A stretch of DNA of 39,821 bases from an uncultured Clostridia bacterium (GTDB taxonomy: Bacteria; Bacillota_I; Bacilli_A; RF39; UBA660). Position 1 is the stretch's first letter; each line of letters opens with the position of its first letter. Both the position numbers and the translations under genes were made by a program. A model generated the notes under the pieces. That model searched no databases. It had not been told where the DNA came from and was given only the letters and a program-made list of their open reading frames with translations. The stretch spans positions 1 through 39,821 of the forward strand of contig CAMZBG010000007.1 in the NCBI GenBank assembly GCA_947304495.1. Direction: 5' to 3'. Below are positions 1 through 6,724 of this stretch, piece after piece.

Positions 1-822
1 GAAAACTTTAGTAAAACTAATAAAACATTTACCAATGTTTTAGAAAGATTATCAAAAATAGATGAAGCTCAAAAGAAAATAGATAATCTATCTAGTGATA
101 TAATCTCATTACAAAGTATCTTGACAGATAAAAAGAGTAGAGGTATCTTTGGTGAAGTAAATTTAAAACATATCTTAGCTAGTGTCTTCGGTGATAAAAA
201 TGATAAAATCTATAGATTACAATATACACTTCCTAATATGACAATAGCAGATGCCGTTATCTTTACTCCTGAACCATTAGGAACAGTAGCTATAGATTCT
301 AAATTTCCATTAGAAAACTATCGCTTAATGGTCGATAAATCAATTTCTCAAAGTGAAAGAAATCTCTATGAAAAACAATTTAAAGTTGATGTCAAAAAAC
401 ATATTGATGCCATTAGCACTAAATATGTAATCCCAGGTGTTACTTCTAATCAAGCTATTATGTTTTTACCCGCTGAAGCTATATTCGCTGAGATAAATGC
501 TTATCATAATGATTTAGTTGAATATGCCTATAAACGTAATGTTTGGTTGACATCACCAACTACCTTAATATCATCACTGACAACCATTCAAGTACTACTA
601 AAAAATATGGAAAGAGATAAATATGCTAAAGTAGTTCATGATGAACTTACAAAATTAGGAATTGAATTTTCAAGATACAAAGAACGTTGGGATAAACTAT
701 CAAGAAGTATTGAAACTGTAACCAAAGATGTTGATGCTCTAAATATAACTTCTGATAAAATAACCAAAAAATTTGAGTCCATTAGCGATGTTAAAATTGA
801 CGATAACAAATATTTAGAATAA
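1..822 (+). CDS. rmuC: RmuC family DNA recombination protein (5' end outside window)
   Basis: The reading frame is open from base 1, so the gene is cut by the window edge and 273 C-terminal residues are visible. A coiled-coil stretch (LSKIDEAQKKIDNLSSDI) is followed by the RmuC nuclease-like core: KSRGIFGEVNL, then IDSKFPLENY, then the FLPAEAIFAEI and VWLTSPTTL segments, and a C-terminal helical tail. This order is typical of RmuC, a membrane-anchored coiled-coil protein with a PD-(D/E)XK-like fold that limits inversions at short repeats. The N-terminal membrane anchor is not visible. An internal TTG at 121 could be mistaken for a start, but family homology continues upstream of it. A terminator-like hairpin follows immediately (827-890). 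The family call is secure. The biochemical role is inferred from the family. Confidence 0.9.
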   Translation, partial: ENFSKTNKTFTNVLERLSKIDEAQKKIDNLSSDIISLQSILTDKKSRGIFGEVNLKHILASVFGDKNDKIYRLQYTLPNMTIADAVIFTPEPLGTVAIDSKFPLENYRLMVDKSISQSERNLYEKQFKVDVKKHIDAISTKYVIPGVTSNQAIMFLPAEAIFAEINAYHNDLVEYAYKRNVWLTSPTTLISSLTTIQVLLKNMERDKYAKVVHDELTKLGIEFSRYKERWDKLSRSIETVTKDVDALNITSDKITKKFESISDVKIDDNKYLE

Positions 823-826
823 TAAA

Positions 827-890
827 TACAGGGTCATAAGAATACACTATTATAGGTGATATTTATGACCCGTATTTTTTTCTTTTTATT
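827..890 (+). terminator. Terminator-like hairpin containing the next gene's ribosome site and start codon
   Basis: The 5' arm at 827-839 (TAC, a bulged A, then GGGTCATAA) pairs with 863-874 (TTATGACCCGTA). A U-rich tract follows at 875-889. The 23-nt loop holds the ribosome site AGGTGAT (854-860), and the 3' arm contains the ATG at 865. It looks like the rmuC terminator but overlaps the next gene's initiation region, so it may act as an attenuator. The structure is seen in the sequence. The regulatory role is inferred. Confidence 0.6.
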
Positions 891-1086
891 TGGCTTTGGC
901 TTGATGACATTAGGGTTTATATATCTAATATTGTATTTAAATATCTTGAATATCGGGTATAATTTTTCATATTATGTCAATTTTATTACTAGAAGATTTG
1001 AATGCTATTTTACCCTTATTGGTCTTATTATTATGAATTTATCTATGTATATAAAAGGAGATAAAAACCATGGACTATATCTATGA
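865..1086 (+). CDS. Small two-helix membrane protein, unknown function
   Basis: This is a 73-residue ORF starting MTRIFFFLFGFG. The ATG at 865 lies five bases after AGGTGAT. An in-frame GTG at 856 falls inside that ribosome site and is unlikely to be the start. Two hydrophobic segments are visible (about residues 3-26 and 45-62), separated by a short polar loop with a few Arg residues, so it is probably an integral membrane protein. It overlaps the start of the next gene (1070) by 17 nt, so the two are translationally linked. I do not recognise the family. Its start codon sits in the 3' arm of a terminator-like hairpin, so its expression may depend on readthrough from rmuC. Confidence 0.6.
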   Translation: MTRIFFFLFGFGLMTLGFIYLILYLNILNIGYNFSYYVNFITRRFECYFTLIGLIIMNLSMYIKGDKNHGLYL

Positions 1087-1660
1087 TATCGTATTAAATT
1101 TCAAAGAAAAATATTACGATTTTTATGAATGGCATAAAACAGATAAGCTAATTAATATAAAAAAAGTACCCATATATAAAATAAGTACTAAAGATTATCT
1201 TAAAATAAAAAATAATATTGTTAGAATCGATAGAAATTCCCTTCCTAAAAATAATAAAATGTTCTTGATAACTAGTGGTATTGAAGTAATGGGTATCCTT
1301 ATTGATAACAAAGGCAAAGTTATAAAAAAGAGTAGTCTTATCTTTGAAGAAGCTGATGATATTTTATCAGATAAAGATGAAATAAAATATATTGGTATAA
1401 AATATCAAATAATTTCTCTAAATAAAGCATTATATATAAGTAGAATTAATGAAGAAAAAAATAAATATATCGACAAGTATTTAAAAAATATTAATCCCCA
1501 AAAAGAAGAATATTTCTTAAAATATCTATACTACGACATATATAATAAAGAAGAAAAAAATATCGATATAATATATAAAACATTAATAAAACTATCTAAA
1601 GAAAATCTCAATAAATTATATATTCATCTAAAAAAAGTAAATGATGAATTAAAAAAATAA
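1070..1660 (+). CDS. YjbA/UPF0736-like (DUF3603) conserved protein
   Basis: This 196-residue soluble protein starts MDYIYDIVLNF, with a GGAG ribosome site ten bases upstream of the ATG. The N-terminal pattern (Y-x-H/Y-D-I, then FYEWHKTDKL, then a VPIYKI segment and an acidic or charged C-terminal half) resembles the Bacillus YjbA/UPF0736 family, which has no known function. It is shorter than Bacillus YjbA (about 250 residues). It contains little Cys or Trp and no recognisable catalytic motif. It overlaps the upstream small membrane protein and ends at a bidirectional terminator shared with the convergent foldase gene. The family match is from memory of the N-terminal pattern and is moderate. 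Confidence 0.55.
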   Translation: MDYIYDIVLNFKEKYYDFYEWHKTDKLINIKKVPIYKISTKDYLKIKNNIVRIDRNSLPKNNKMFLITSGIEVMGILIDNKGKVIKKSSLIFEEADDILSDKDEIKYIGIKYQIISLNKALYISRINEEKNKYIDKYLKNINPQKEEYFLKYLYYDIYNKEEKNIDIIYKTLIKLSKENLNKLYIHLKKVNDELKK

Positions 1661-1690
1661 AACTTTCGGAATATTCCGAAAGCTTTTATT
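1661..1690. terminator. Bidirectional intrinsic terminator between yjbA-like and prsA-like genes
   Basis: A perfect stem CTTTCGGAA / TTCCGAAAG (1663-1671 and 1674-1682) is flanked by an A-rich left side and a CTTTTATTT right side. It can therefore terminate transcription in both directions between the converging genes. The last codons of the foldase gene lie in its right flank. Confidence 0.85.
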
Positions 1691-2780
1691 TATATTGATT
1701 CATATATTTTTTATATTCATCCTGCATTTTTGTATCGATAAATTCTACTTTAGCTTCATCTCTCATATGAATTAAAGCTTTATAATATAGATTTGAATCT
1801 GCATTCTTCTTTTCAGTAGCTATAGCTTCTTTAATCTCATCTTTGACATCTTCTAATTTTGGTTTTTCCTTTTGGTCAATCTTATAAACTATATGATATC
1901 CATATGATGTAAGTACAGGGCTCTTACTATAACTACCAACAGCTAAACTCTTACATTCTTTTAGATAAGCACTCTCAAGTGAAGCATTAAATGCATTATA
2001 TCCTAATTCTTCAGAAACGATCTTATCTTTATATTCAGCAATAACATCATCCCAAGAAGTACCTTTGTTAAGCTTACCAATAATTTCGTTAGCTAATTTT
2101 TTAGCTTCCTCATCACTAAGTCCGTCTTCCTTGTCAATTGAAACTAAAATATGTTTTGAATTTACATCTCCAAACACTTCATCTTTGTAGTATTTTTCAA
2201 TTTCTTTATCAGTAATTAATGTCAACACATATTCTTCATAATACTTATTCTTACGATAATCTAATCTTAAACTATCAAGAAATTCCTTTTCAGTACTAAA
2301 ACCATATTGACTTAAGAAAGTTTCTTTTGTATATCCATAATTACTTTCGTAAGCAGAGTAGTAATAGTCAGCAGTATTCTTAATACTAGTTTCCATTTCA
2401 CTATCAGATGGATATTTCTTTGTAAGAATCATATCATCGATTGTATTAAGCAATGAACTAACTGAATAATGTTGCTTCATTTCCTCATACAAATCATCAG
2501 CTGTAATAACTTTTTCCCCAACGTTAGCTACAGGTTGTGTACCATCCTTTAAAGTAGCGATTCTGTCTGGCCAAAAAATACATCTGAATATAAGCGTTGC
2601 TAATAAGAAACCAACAATAAATAGAATAATTGCCTTTCTATTATCATCGACACTCTTTAAAGCATTACTAAATTTTTCTGCATTAAATTTCTTTTCCTTT
2701 TTAGTTACAACAATTTCTTCCTTTACCTCTTTTTTAACTTTATCTTTATCCTTTTGTGTCTTCTTAGCTTCTTTTGCCAT
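1686..2780 (-). CDS. Membrane-anchored PrsA-type foldase (parvulin peptidyl-prolyl isomerase)
   Basis: This is a 364-residue protein. Residues 1-48 are highly charged and cytoplasmic. One membrane helix follows (about 50-70, KAIILFIVGFLLATLIF), then an N-terminal chaperone region containing GEKVITADDLYEEM. A parvulin/PpiC domain spans about residues 205-315, with SKHILVSI, GTSWDDVIAEY, GELGY-like EELGYNAF, and SYGYHIVYKID motifs. It should help exported proteins fold outside the membrane, in keeping with the many export genes in this window. Unlike Bacillus PrsA it has no lipobox Cys after the signal and appears to be anchored by an uncleaved helix. The ATG is preceded by AGAGGAGAT. A good promoter lies at 2810-2838. 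The family call is secure; the symbol prsA is withheld because the anchor differs. Confidence 0.85.
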   Translation of the reverse strand: MAKEAKKTQKDKDKVKKEVKEEIVVTKKEKKFNAEKFSNALKSVDDNRKAIILFIVGFLLATLIFRCIFWPDRIATLKDGTQPVANVGEKVITADDLYEEMKQHYSVSSLLNTIDDMILTKKYPSDSEMETSIKNTADYYYSAYESNYGYTKETFLSQYGFSTEKEFLDSLRLDYRKNKYYEEYVLTLITDKEIEKYYKDEVFGDVNSKHILVSIDKEDGLSDEEAKKLANEIIGKLNKGTSWDDVIAEYKDKIVSEELGYNAFNASLESAYLKECKSLAVGSYSKSPVLTSYGYHIVYKIDQKEKPKLEDVKDEIKEAIATEKKNADSNLYYKALIHMRDEAKVEFIDTKMQDEYKKYMNQYK

Positions 2781-2809
2781 TATATTATCTCCTCTCTAAC
2801 ACAGTATAT

Positions 2810-2838
2810 ATCATAGCAAAAAAAAACTGAAAAGACAA
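2810..2838 (-). promoter_or_regulatory. Promoter of the PrsA-type foldase gene
   Basis: Read on the minus strand: -35 TTGTCT (2833-2838), a 17-nt spacer, and extended -10 TGC-TATGAT (hexamer 2810-2815). The spacer includes a run of nine T. The start codon is about 30 nt downstream of the -10. Confidence 0.7.
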
Positions 2839-2872
2839 TACTTTTTCTATGCTAAGTTGCATATAAACACTC

Positions 2873-2899
2873 ACACTTTTAAAATATTTCCATAGAATA
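2873..2899 (+). promoter_or_regulatory. Possible sigma-K-like promoter ahead of the tiny YjcZ-like genes
   Basis: AC (2873-2874), 16 nt, then CATAGAATA (2891-2899) matches the Bacillus sigma-K pattern AC-16-CATAnnnTA exactly. No good housekeeping promoter is seen here. The motif is short and AT-rich, so chance is possible. It is supported by the YjcZ-like (spore-associated) peptide downstream and the spore operon elsewhere in the window. Confidence 0.45.
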
Positions 2900-2931
2900 A
2901 TGTGAAAAGATAAAAAAGGAGGATTGTAAAT

Positions 2932-3012
2932 ATGGGAAATTGTGGATCATCATCAGCTATTGTTTTAGTATTGTTTATCCTACTAATAATTATCCTTGGA
3001 GCATGGATATAG
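2932..3012 (+). CDS. Tiny hydrophobic protein, YjcZ-like
   Basis: This 26-residue ORF encodes MGNCGSSSAIVLVLFILLII followed by ILGAWI. A strong AAAGGAGG ribosome site precedes the ATG at good spacing. The layout (short Gly/Ser-rich head, then one hydrophobic helix ending near an aromatic residue) resembles the YjcZ family of very small sporulation-associated membrane proteins. It carries one Cys in the head. A sigma-K-like box lies about 33 nt upstream, and a second peptide of the same build follows after 15 nt. It is easily missed by gene callers because of its size. The family assignment rests on architecture, not alignment. Confidence 0.6.
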   Translation: MGNCGSSSAIVLVLFILLIIILGAWI

Positions 3013-3027
3013 AATAGGGAGGTATTT

Positions 3028-3129
3028 ATGGATACATGTCAAAAAAATAACACTGGAAATGGTTTTTTAACTGTTATCGTAATCTATATATTATTAGCTA
3101 TAATATTAAATTCACGTTTAGTGTTTTAA
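3028..3129 (+). CDS. Tiny single-helix membrane protein, second of a pair
   Basis: This 33-residue ORF begins MDTCQKNNTGNGFLTVIVIY and has a hydrophobic stretch from about residue 13 to 27. A GGGAGG ribosome site lies seven bases before the ATG. It follows the preceding YjcZ-like peptide with 15 nt between them and is likely co-transcribed with it from the sigma-K-like box. The polar head with one Cys and a single helix give it the same overall design. Function is unknown. A strong bidirectional terminator follows at once. Confidence 0.55.
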   Translation: MDTCQKNNTGNGFLTVIVIYILLAIILNSRLVF

Positions 3130-3130
3130 A

Positions 3131-3160
3131 AAAAGTAGATCTCTATCTACTTTTATTTAA
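3131..3160. terminator. Bidirectional intrinsic terminator
   Basis: A perfect 10-bp stem AAAAGTAGAT / ATCTACTTTT (3131-3140, 3145-3154) with a CTCT loop has A-rich and T-rich flanks. It serves the tiny-peptide pair (plus) and the HIT gene (minus), whose stop codon lies in the right arm. Confidence 0.85.
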
Positions 3161-3512
3161 TCTTATTATATACATCTTCAACTTTCATTTCAAAATTCTC
3201 TTGATACTTAGGAATTACGTGTAAGTGAAAATGCTTTACTTCTTGTACAAATCCATTATTTTGAATTAAAGTAAATCCAGGAGCATCAAGCTTATTAGTA
3301 ACATCTTTAGCTATTTCTTTTGCTTTTCTCATAATTATTGCTAACGTTTCCTCATCGATAGTTGTAACATCTAAAGTATGCTTTTTAGGAATTATTAATG
3401 TGTGTCCAGGAGCATATGGATTGATATCTAAAAAAGCCATAATCATATCATCTTCATAAAGTTTATATGAAGGTATTTCTCCATTCACAATTTTACAAAA
3501 TACACAATTCAT
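3153..3512 (-). CDS. HIT family (Hint-like) nucleotide hydrolase
   Basis: This 119-residue histidine-triad protein starts MNCVFCKIVNGEIPS, the usual Hint/Hit beginning with a CxxC pair. The catalytic triad motif HFHLHVIP lies near residue 95. The middle segment PYAPGHTLIIPKKH is also typical. Such proteins cleave nucleoside phosphoramidates and adenylylated substrates; the physiological substrate is unclear. The ATG at 3512 is preferred over an in-frame GTG at 3524 because that GTG lies in the AAGGTGG ribosome site and the family starts at MNC. It is transcribed divergently from the TasA-like gene. The length is normal for the family. Confidence 0.92.
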   Translation of the reverse strand: MNCVFCKIVNGEIPSYKLYEDDMIMAFLDINPYAPGHTLIIPKKHTLDVTTIDEETLAIIMRKAKEIAKDVTNKLDAPGFTLIQNNGFVQEVKHFHLHVIPKYQENFEMKVEDVYNKIK

Positions 3513-3540
3513 TTTTATCACCACCTTAATTTTACTAAAG

Positions 3541-3569
3541 ATTAAATAAAAAGTCTATACACTTTACAA
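3541..3569 (-). promoter_or_regulatory. Candidate promoter of the HIT gene
   Basis: On the minus strand: -35 TTGTAA (3564-3569), a 17-nt spacer, and -10 TTTAAT (3541-3546), about 30 nt ahead of the ATG. There is no extended -10, so the match is modest. Confidence 0.4.
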
Positions 3570-3594
3570 AAAAAGAATATATTTAATAAAAAGC

Positions 3595-3623
3595 TTGCAT
3601 TTTAATAAATATAATGTTATGAT
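3595..3623 (+). promoter_or_regulatory. Promoter of the TasA-like gene
   Basis: -35 TTGCAT (3595-3600), a spacer of exactly 17 nt, and extended -10 TGT-TATGAT (hexamer 3618-3623). An AAGAGGAG ribosome site follows closely. Confidence 0.7.
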
Positions 3624-3654
3624 AATTTTGTAATAATAAGAGGAGTGATACAAA

Positions 3655-4431
3655 ATGAATGATAATAAAAGTAGAGACATATTTTATGGAGTAGTTGCTG
3701 TAGCTACATTGATTGTAGCTTTAGTTGGAGCAACATTGGCATATTTCTCAATATCTGCAAGCAGCTCTGAAGGAGCTGTAGGAGCAAAAGCTGCCGTTGT
3801 CAGTATTGACTATAATGATGGTCAGCAAGTTTCAGCTCAAGCTGATAAACTTATCCCTGCTACTGAAGCTGTAGCTAAGCGAGTATATGAAAAGAATCAA
3901 AGTAGCTTTGTTGATGAAGGAACACCAGAGTTTAATGTTTGCTTAGATGATAACGATCAACAAGTTTGTAGTATATATCGTTTCACTATTAGAAGTGATG
4001 TTGAAAGATCATTCACAGCTACTTTAAATAGTGAATCAAATTCATTTACATATTTAGCATATGCAGTAAGAGATGTTACTAACAACACATGGATTGATTT
4101 AAATCCTGATGATAACACAAGCGTAACTTCTAGTATAAGCAAATGTGGAACTGGAGAAGATGGAGTAGGAAACTGCTATACTGAAGAAGGAAATACAAAA
4201 ACATATAGTACTACACCAAGAGCCATAAATTCAGTATTCGGTTATGCTAACAATGGAAGCATATTAAGCAAAAATATAGCTAATACCCCTCAAGTGTTTG
4301 ATATTGTTATCTTCTTAAAAGAAAATAACCAAAATCAAAATACTGACCAAGGTAGAGAATACTATGGAACTATAAAAGTTGAAACTACTGAAACTGGAGA
4401 CAATAGTAGAATTACTGGTGTAGTTGATTAA
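3655..4431 (+). CDS. Exported surface protein with SipW/TasA-type signal peptide
   Basis: This is a 258-residue protein. After a short charged N-terminus, residues 11-33 form a signal helix ending VALVGATLAYFSISAS. That (G)xTLAYFS motif is the hallmark of proteins cut by SipW-type, ER-like signal peptidases, such as Bacillus TasA and CalY fibre proteins. The mature part is Ser/Thr/Asn-rich and acidic, predicted beta-rich, with three Cys (FNVCLDD, QQVCSIY, and the ISKCGTG/GNCYT pair). No catalytic motif is visible. It probably forms or decorates an extracellular fibre or surface layer. It has its own promoter (3595-3623) and terminator (4438-4467), and two related exported proteins follow. A SipW peptidase gene is not in this window. 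Confidence 0.75.
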   Translation: MNDNKSRDIFYGVVAVATLIVALVGATLAYFSISASSSEGAVGAKAAVVSIDYNDGQQVSAQADKLIPATEAVAKRVYEKNQSSFVDEGTPEFNVCLDDNDQQVCSIYRFTIRSDVERSFTATLNSESNSFTYLAYAVRDVTNNTWIDLNPDDNTSVTSSISKCGTGEDGVGNCYTEEGNTKTYSTTPRAINSVFGYANNGSILSKNIANTPQVFDIVIFLKENNQNQNTDQGREYYGTIKVETTETGDNSRITGVVD

Positions 4432-4437
4432 TTGACT

Positions 4438-4467
4438 AAAAAGCAACATTTAATGTTGCTTTTTTTC
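4438..4467 (+). terminator. Intrinsic terminator of the TasA-like gene
   Basis: Stem AAAAAGCAACAT / ATGTTGCTTTTT around a very short loop (4438-4462), followed by a T run to 4467. Confidence 0.85.
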
Positions 4468-4501
4468 ACTATCTAGTGTATTATTATAATAGGTGATAAT
4501 G

Positions 4502-5065
4502 ATGACGGAGAGTAGTAACGAAAAAAAGAAATTATTTTACATGATAGTTCTAATTCTTACCCTTATTACCATGATTATTGGTGCTACTTTAGCATACTTT
4601 TCTTTGGTAGGTAGCCAAAAAAAAGATGCGACCGTGTTGTATACCGGAACCTTACAAGTAACATATATAGATGGTACATATATTAAAAATCCTGATTTAT
4701 ATCCACTAAATGATGTTACTTATAATACATATGATAAAGTATATCGCAATAGCTTTTCTGTCGCTTCATCTGGAACATTAGATCAAACTATTTCTATTGA
4801 TATGGATGTAACAACTAATGAATTTTCTGAAAACACCCTAAAATATGCCGTATTTAGTTCAAATGGCAACGAATTAGCTCGTGGCTATGTTCCTAAAAGT
4901 GGACCTGTAAATTTAGCTAATAACATTTTTCTAGCCTATAATGGCACTGCCAAATATACTTTGATTATCTGGTGGAATAACGATCCAAGATACAATCAAA
5001 CTAATGAAATGGGACACATCATTTCAGGAAAGATAAACGTATACGCAAAACAAATGAAATATTAA
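4502..5065 (+). CDS. Exported protein with SipW/TasA-type signal peptide, second of cluster
   Basis: This 187-residue protein starts MTESSNEKKKLFY. A hydrophobic segment (about 13-34) ends IIGATLAYFS, the same SipW-type cleavage region as the upstream gene. The mature domain carries alternating hydrophobic and polar strands (LQVTYIDGTYI, YTLIIWWNNDP, SGKINVYAKQ) suggesting a small beta-sandwich. No Cys is present. The AGGTGAT ribosome site at 4491 fits the ATG at 4502 best; GTG 4493 and ATG 4499 are too close or lie inside it. It is followed after 26 nt by a third exported protein without a terminator between, so the two form an operon. It probably belongs to a surface or matrix fibre assembly. 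Confidence 0.7.
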   Translation: MTESSNEKKKLFYMIVLILTLITMIIGATLAYFSLVGSQKKDATVLYTGTLQVTYIDGTYIKNPDLYPLNDVTYNTYDKVYRNSFSVASSGTLDQTISIDMDVTTNEFSENTLKYAVFSSNGNELARGYVPKSGPVNLANNIFLAYNGTAKYTLIIWWNNDPRYNQTNEMGHIISGKINVYAKQMKY

Positions 5066-5091
5066 TAAAAATAATAAAAGGAGTGAGTATG

Positions 5092-6651
5092 ATGAATAAA
5101 TCTAGAGTTAAACAACTATATCTTTTAATAGTCATTATATCTGGTATTATAACTTTATCAGTTTATTCGACATATTCTATTTTTACACTTGAAAACTCTA
5201 CATCTAATATTGTCAGCATTCATACTCCCAATACCTTAAAAATAGATGCTAAAGTAACCGAATATAAACAAGTTACTATTCCTAAAAATTCTTACATTAG
5301 TACTGATATCGATATTTATAACAATTACGATTATAATCTATGTTATAGCGTTTGGTATAACGTTATAGCTAATTCAAATGTTGATATAAATAAAGTAAAA
5401 ATATATGAACACAATAGTTCTTTAACAACAAGTGCTGTTATTTCTTCAATAGATAGTAAAAGAATTTCAATTATTATAACCAATGATAATGAAACTGAAG
5501 CGAAAGTAAATATTGGCTTATCTTATGCACAAAATGAAGGCACTTGCGAACTAAATCTTGATAATAGTAAAAAACTTATAAATTCCGTTATTGATAACAT
5601 CGAAAGCCTATCTGATAAGCTAATTAAAAATACTAGTGATGAAAATAATGAAGCTGGTTATTTAACATATAAAAATATTAACACCCCAATAGAATTAACA
5701 GACAATATGAATATATATGTATCTGATAAATTTACATATCAAAATGAAAAATTTAAATTAACTGAAGCAAAAGTTATTGAATCTTCTAAAATAAGTGATT
5801 ATCAAAATCATTATACCTGTCTTGATAAAGATAATTGTCGTAATCTATATCGTATAATTGAGACTAAAAAAGAAGAAAATAAACTTTATACAATAACCAA
5901 ATATGATCTATTGGAAGGATACCTAAGTGGTAAAACGGGATTAAGAAAAGTAGCTGATGATTACTATTATTATGGCGATAATCCTCATAATTTTATCTAT
6001 TATAATTGTGCTAACGAAAAAGATGTAAAAAACTGTGAATTATGGCGTATAATAGGTTTTACTTTTGATAAAGAAAATAACAAGTATTACACCAAAATTA
6101 TAAAGAATGACTATTTATCTCCAACTGAATATAATAACACTAATCATACATGGAAAGATTCATTGATAGATAAATATTTAAAAGAATACAAAATTAATAA
6201 TGATTATCTTATGAAAGAAATGACTTTTAAACCAGAGAATCTTACTGATTTAAACAGTAATATATCTAAAGATGGCGAAGATATTAAAACTAAAGTAATG
6301 CTATTAAACTTATCAGATTACATAAATACTTCAATTTGTGAAAATAAAAAAATATCTGAATATGATACTAATTGTCTAAATAATAACTGGTTAGATAGAA
6401 CTGTAAACGAATGGACAATGACCATAAAAACAACGCCTTCATTAAATGCTGAAGAACCAACTGAAACAGAAGAAGAGATTCCTGAAGAACCAATTGTTCC
6501 AGATAACAACCAAGTATATTCTGTTGGTAGCCGTATTACCTCATTAGATGTATCTACTAAATTAAATGTAAGACCAGTCGTATATTTAACTCCTAGAACA
6601 TTTATTATCAGTGGTGATGGTTCAATTGATAAACCATATATAATTAAGTAA
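5092..6651 (+). CDS. Large secreted surface protein with ELWRIIG / VRPVVYL-type C-terminal module
   Basis: This is a 519-residue protein. An N-terminal signal helix (about residues 8-28) ends STYSIFTLEN, a divergent form of the TLAYF-type region. Residues about 30-160 look like a small beta domain. The C-terminal half carries a pattern I recognise from families of large surface proteins in uncultured gut Bacillota: ELWRIIGF, then LNLSDYINTSIC, NNWLDRTVNEWTMT, NVRPVVYLTPRTFI and the ending SGDGSIDKPYIIK. An acidic Pro/Glu linker (EEPTETEEEIPEEPIVP) interrupts it. Cys residues are paired along the domain. It is likely displayed on or released from the cell surface; ligand unknown. The ATGs at 5089 and 5092 are both possible; 5092 has the better spacing from AAAGGAG. 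Confidence 0.65.
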   Translation: MNKSRVKQLYLLIVIISGIITLSVYSTYSIFTLENSTSNIVSIHTPNTLKIDAKVTEYKQVTIPKNSYISTDIDIYNNYDYNLCYSVWYNVIANSNVDINKVKIYEHNSSLTTSAVISSIDSKRISIIITNDNETEAKVNIGLSYAQNEGTCELNLDNSKKLINSVIDNIESLSDKLIKNTSDENNEAGYLTYKNINTPIELTDNMNIYVSDKFTYQNEKFKLTEAKVIESSKISDYQNHYTCLDKDNCRNLYRIIETKKEENKLYTITKYDLLEGYLSGKTGLRKVADDYYYYGDNPHNFIYYNCANEKDVKNCELWRIIGFTFDKENNKYYTKIIKNDYLSPTEYNNTNHTWKDSLIDKYLKEYKINNDYLMKEMTFKPENLTDLNSNISKDGEDIKTKVMLLNLSDYINTSICENKKISEYDTNCLNNNWLDRTVNEWTMTIKTTPSLNAEEPTETEEEIPEEPIVPDNNQVYSVGSRITSLDVSTKLNVRPVVYLTPRTFIISGDGSIDKPYIIK

Positions 6652-6653
6652 TT

Positions 6654-6680
6654 AACTTCACAATTTGTGAAGTTTTTCTT
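6654..6680 (+). terminator. Intrinsic terminator after the surface-protein operon
   Basis: A 9-bp stem AACTTCACA / TGTGAAGTT (6654-6662, 6666-6674) with a 3-nt loop is followed by TTTCTTTT. Confidence 0.85.
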
Positions 6681-6699
6681 TTAAATCACTCATAATTTA

Positions 6700-6708
6700 T
6701 GTTATTAT
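6700..6708 (+). promoter_or_regulatory. Extended -10 promoter of polA
   Basis: TG-T-TATTAT (hexamer 6703-6708) lies 17 nt ahead of the ATG, leaving a leader of roughly 10 nt that starts at the AGGTGAT ribosome site. The -35 is weak (TTTAAA-like) and abuts the upstream terminator. Confidence 0.55.
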
Positions 6709-6724
6709 ATATGTAGGTGATATT

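Noticed and set aside
4485..4490. TATAAT directly upstream of the second surface-protein gene
   Set aside because: It abuts AGGTGAT, so a start about seven bases downstream would remove the ribosome site; TATTAT at 4479-4484 is equally uncertain.
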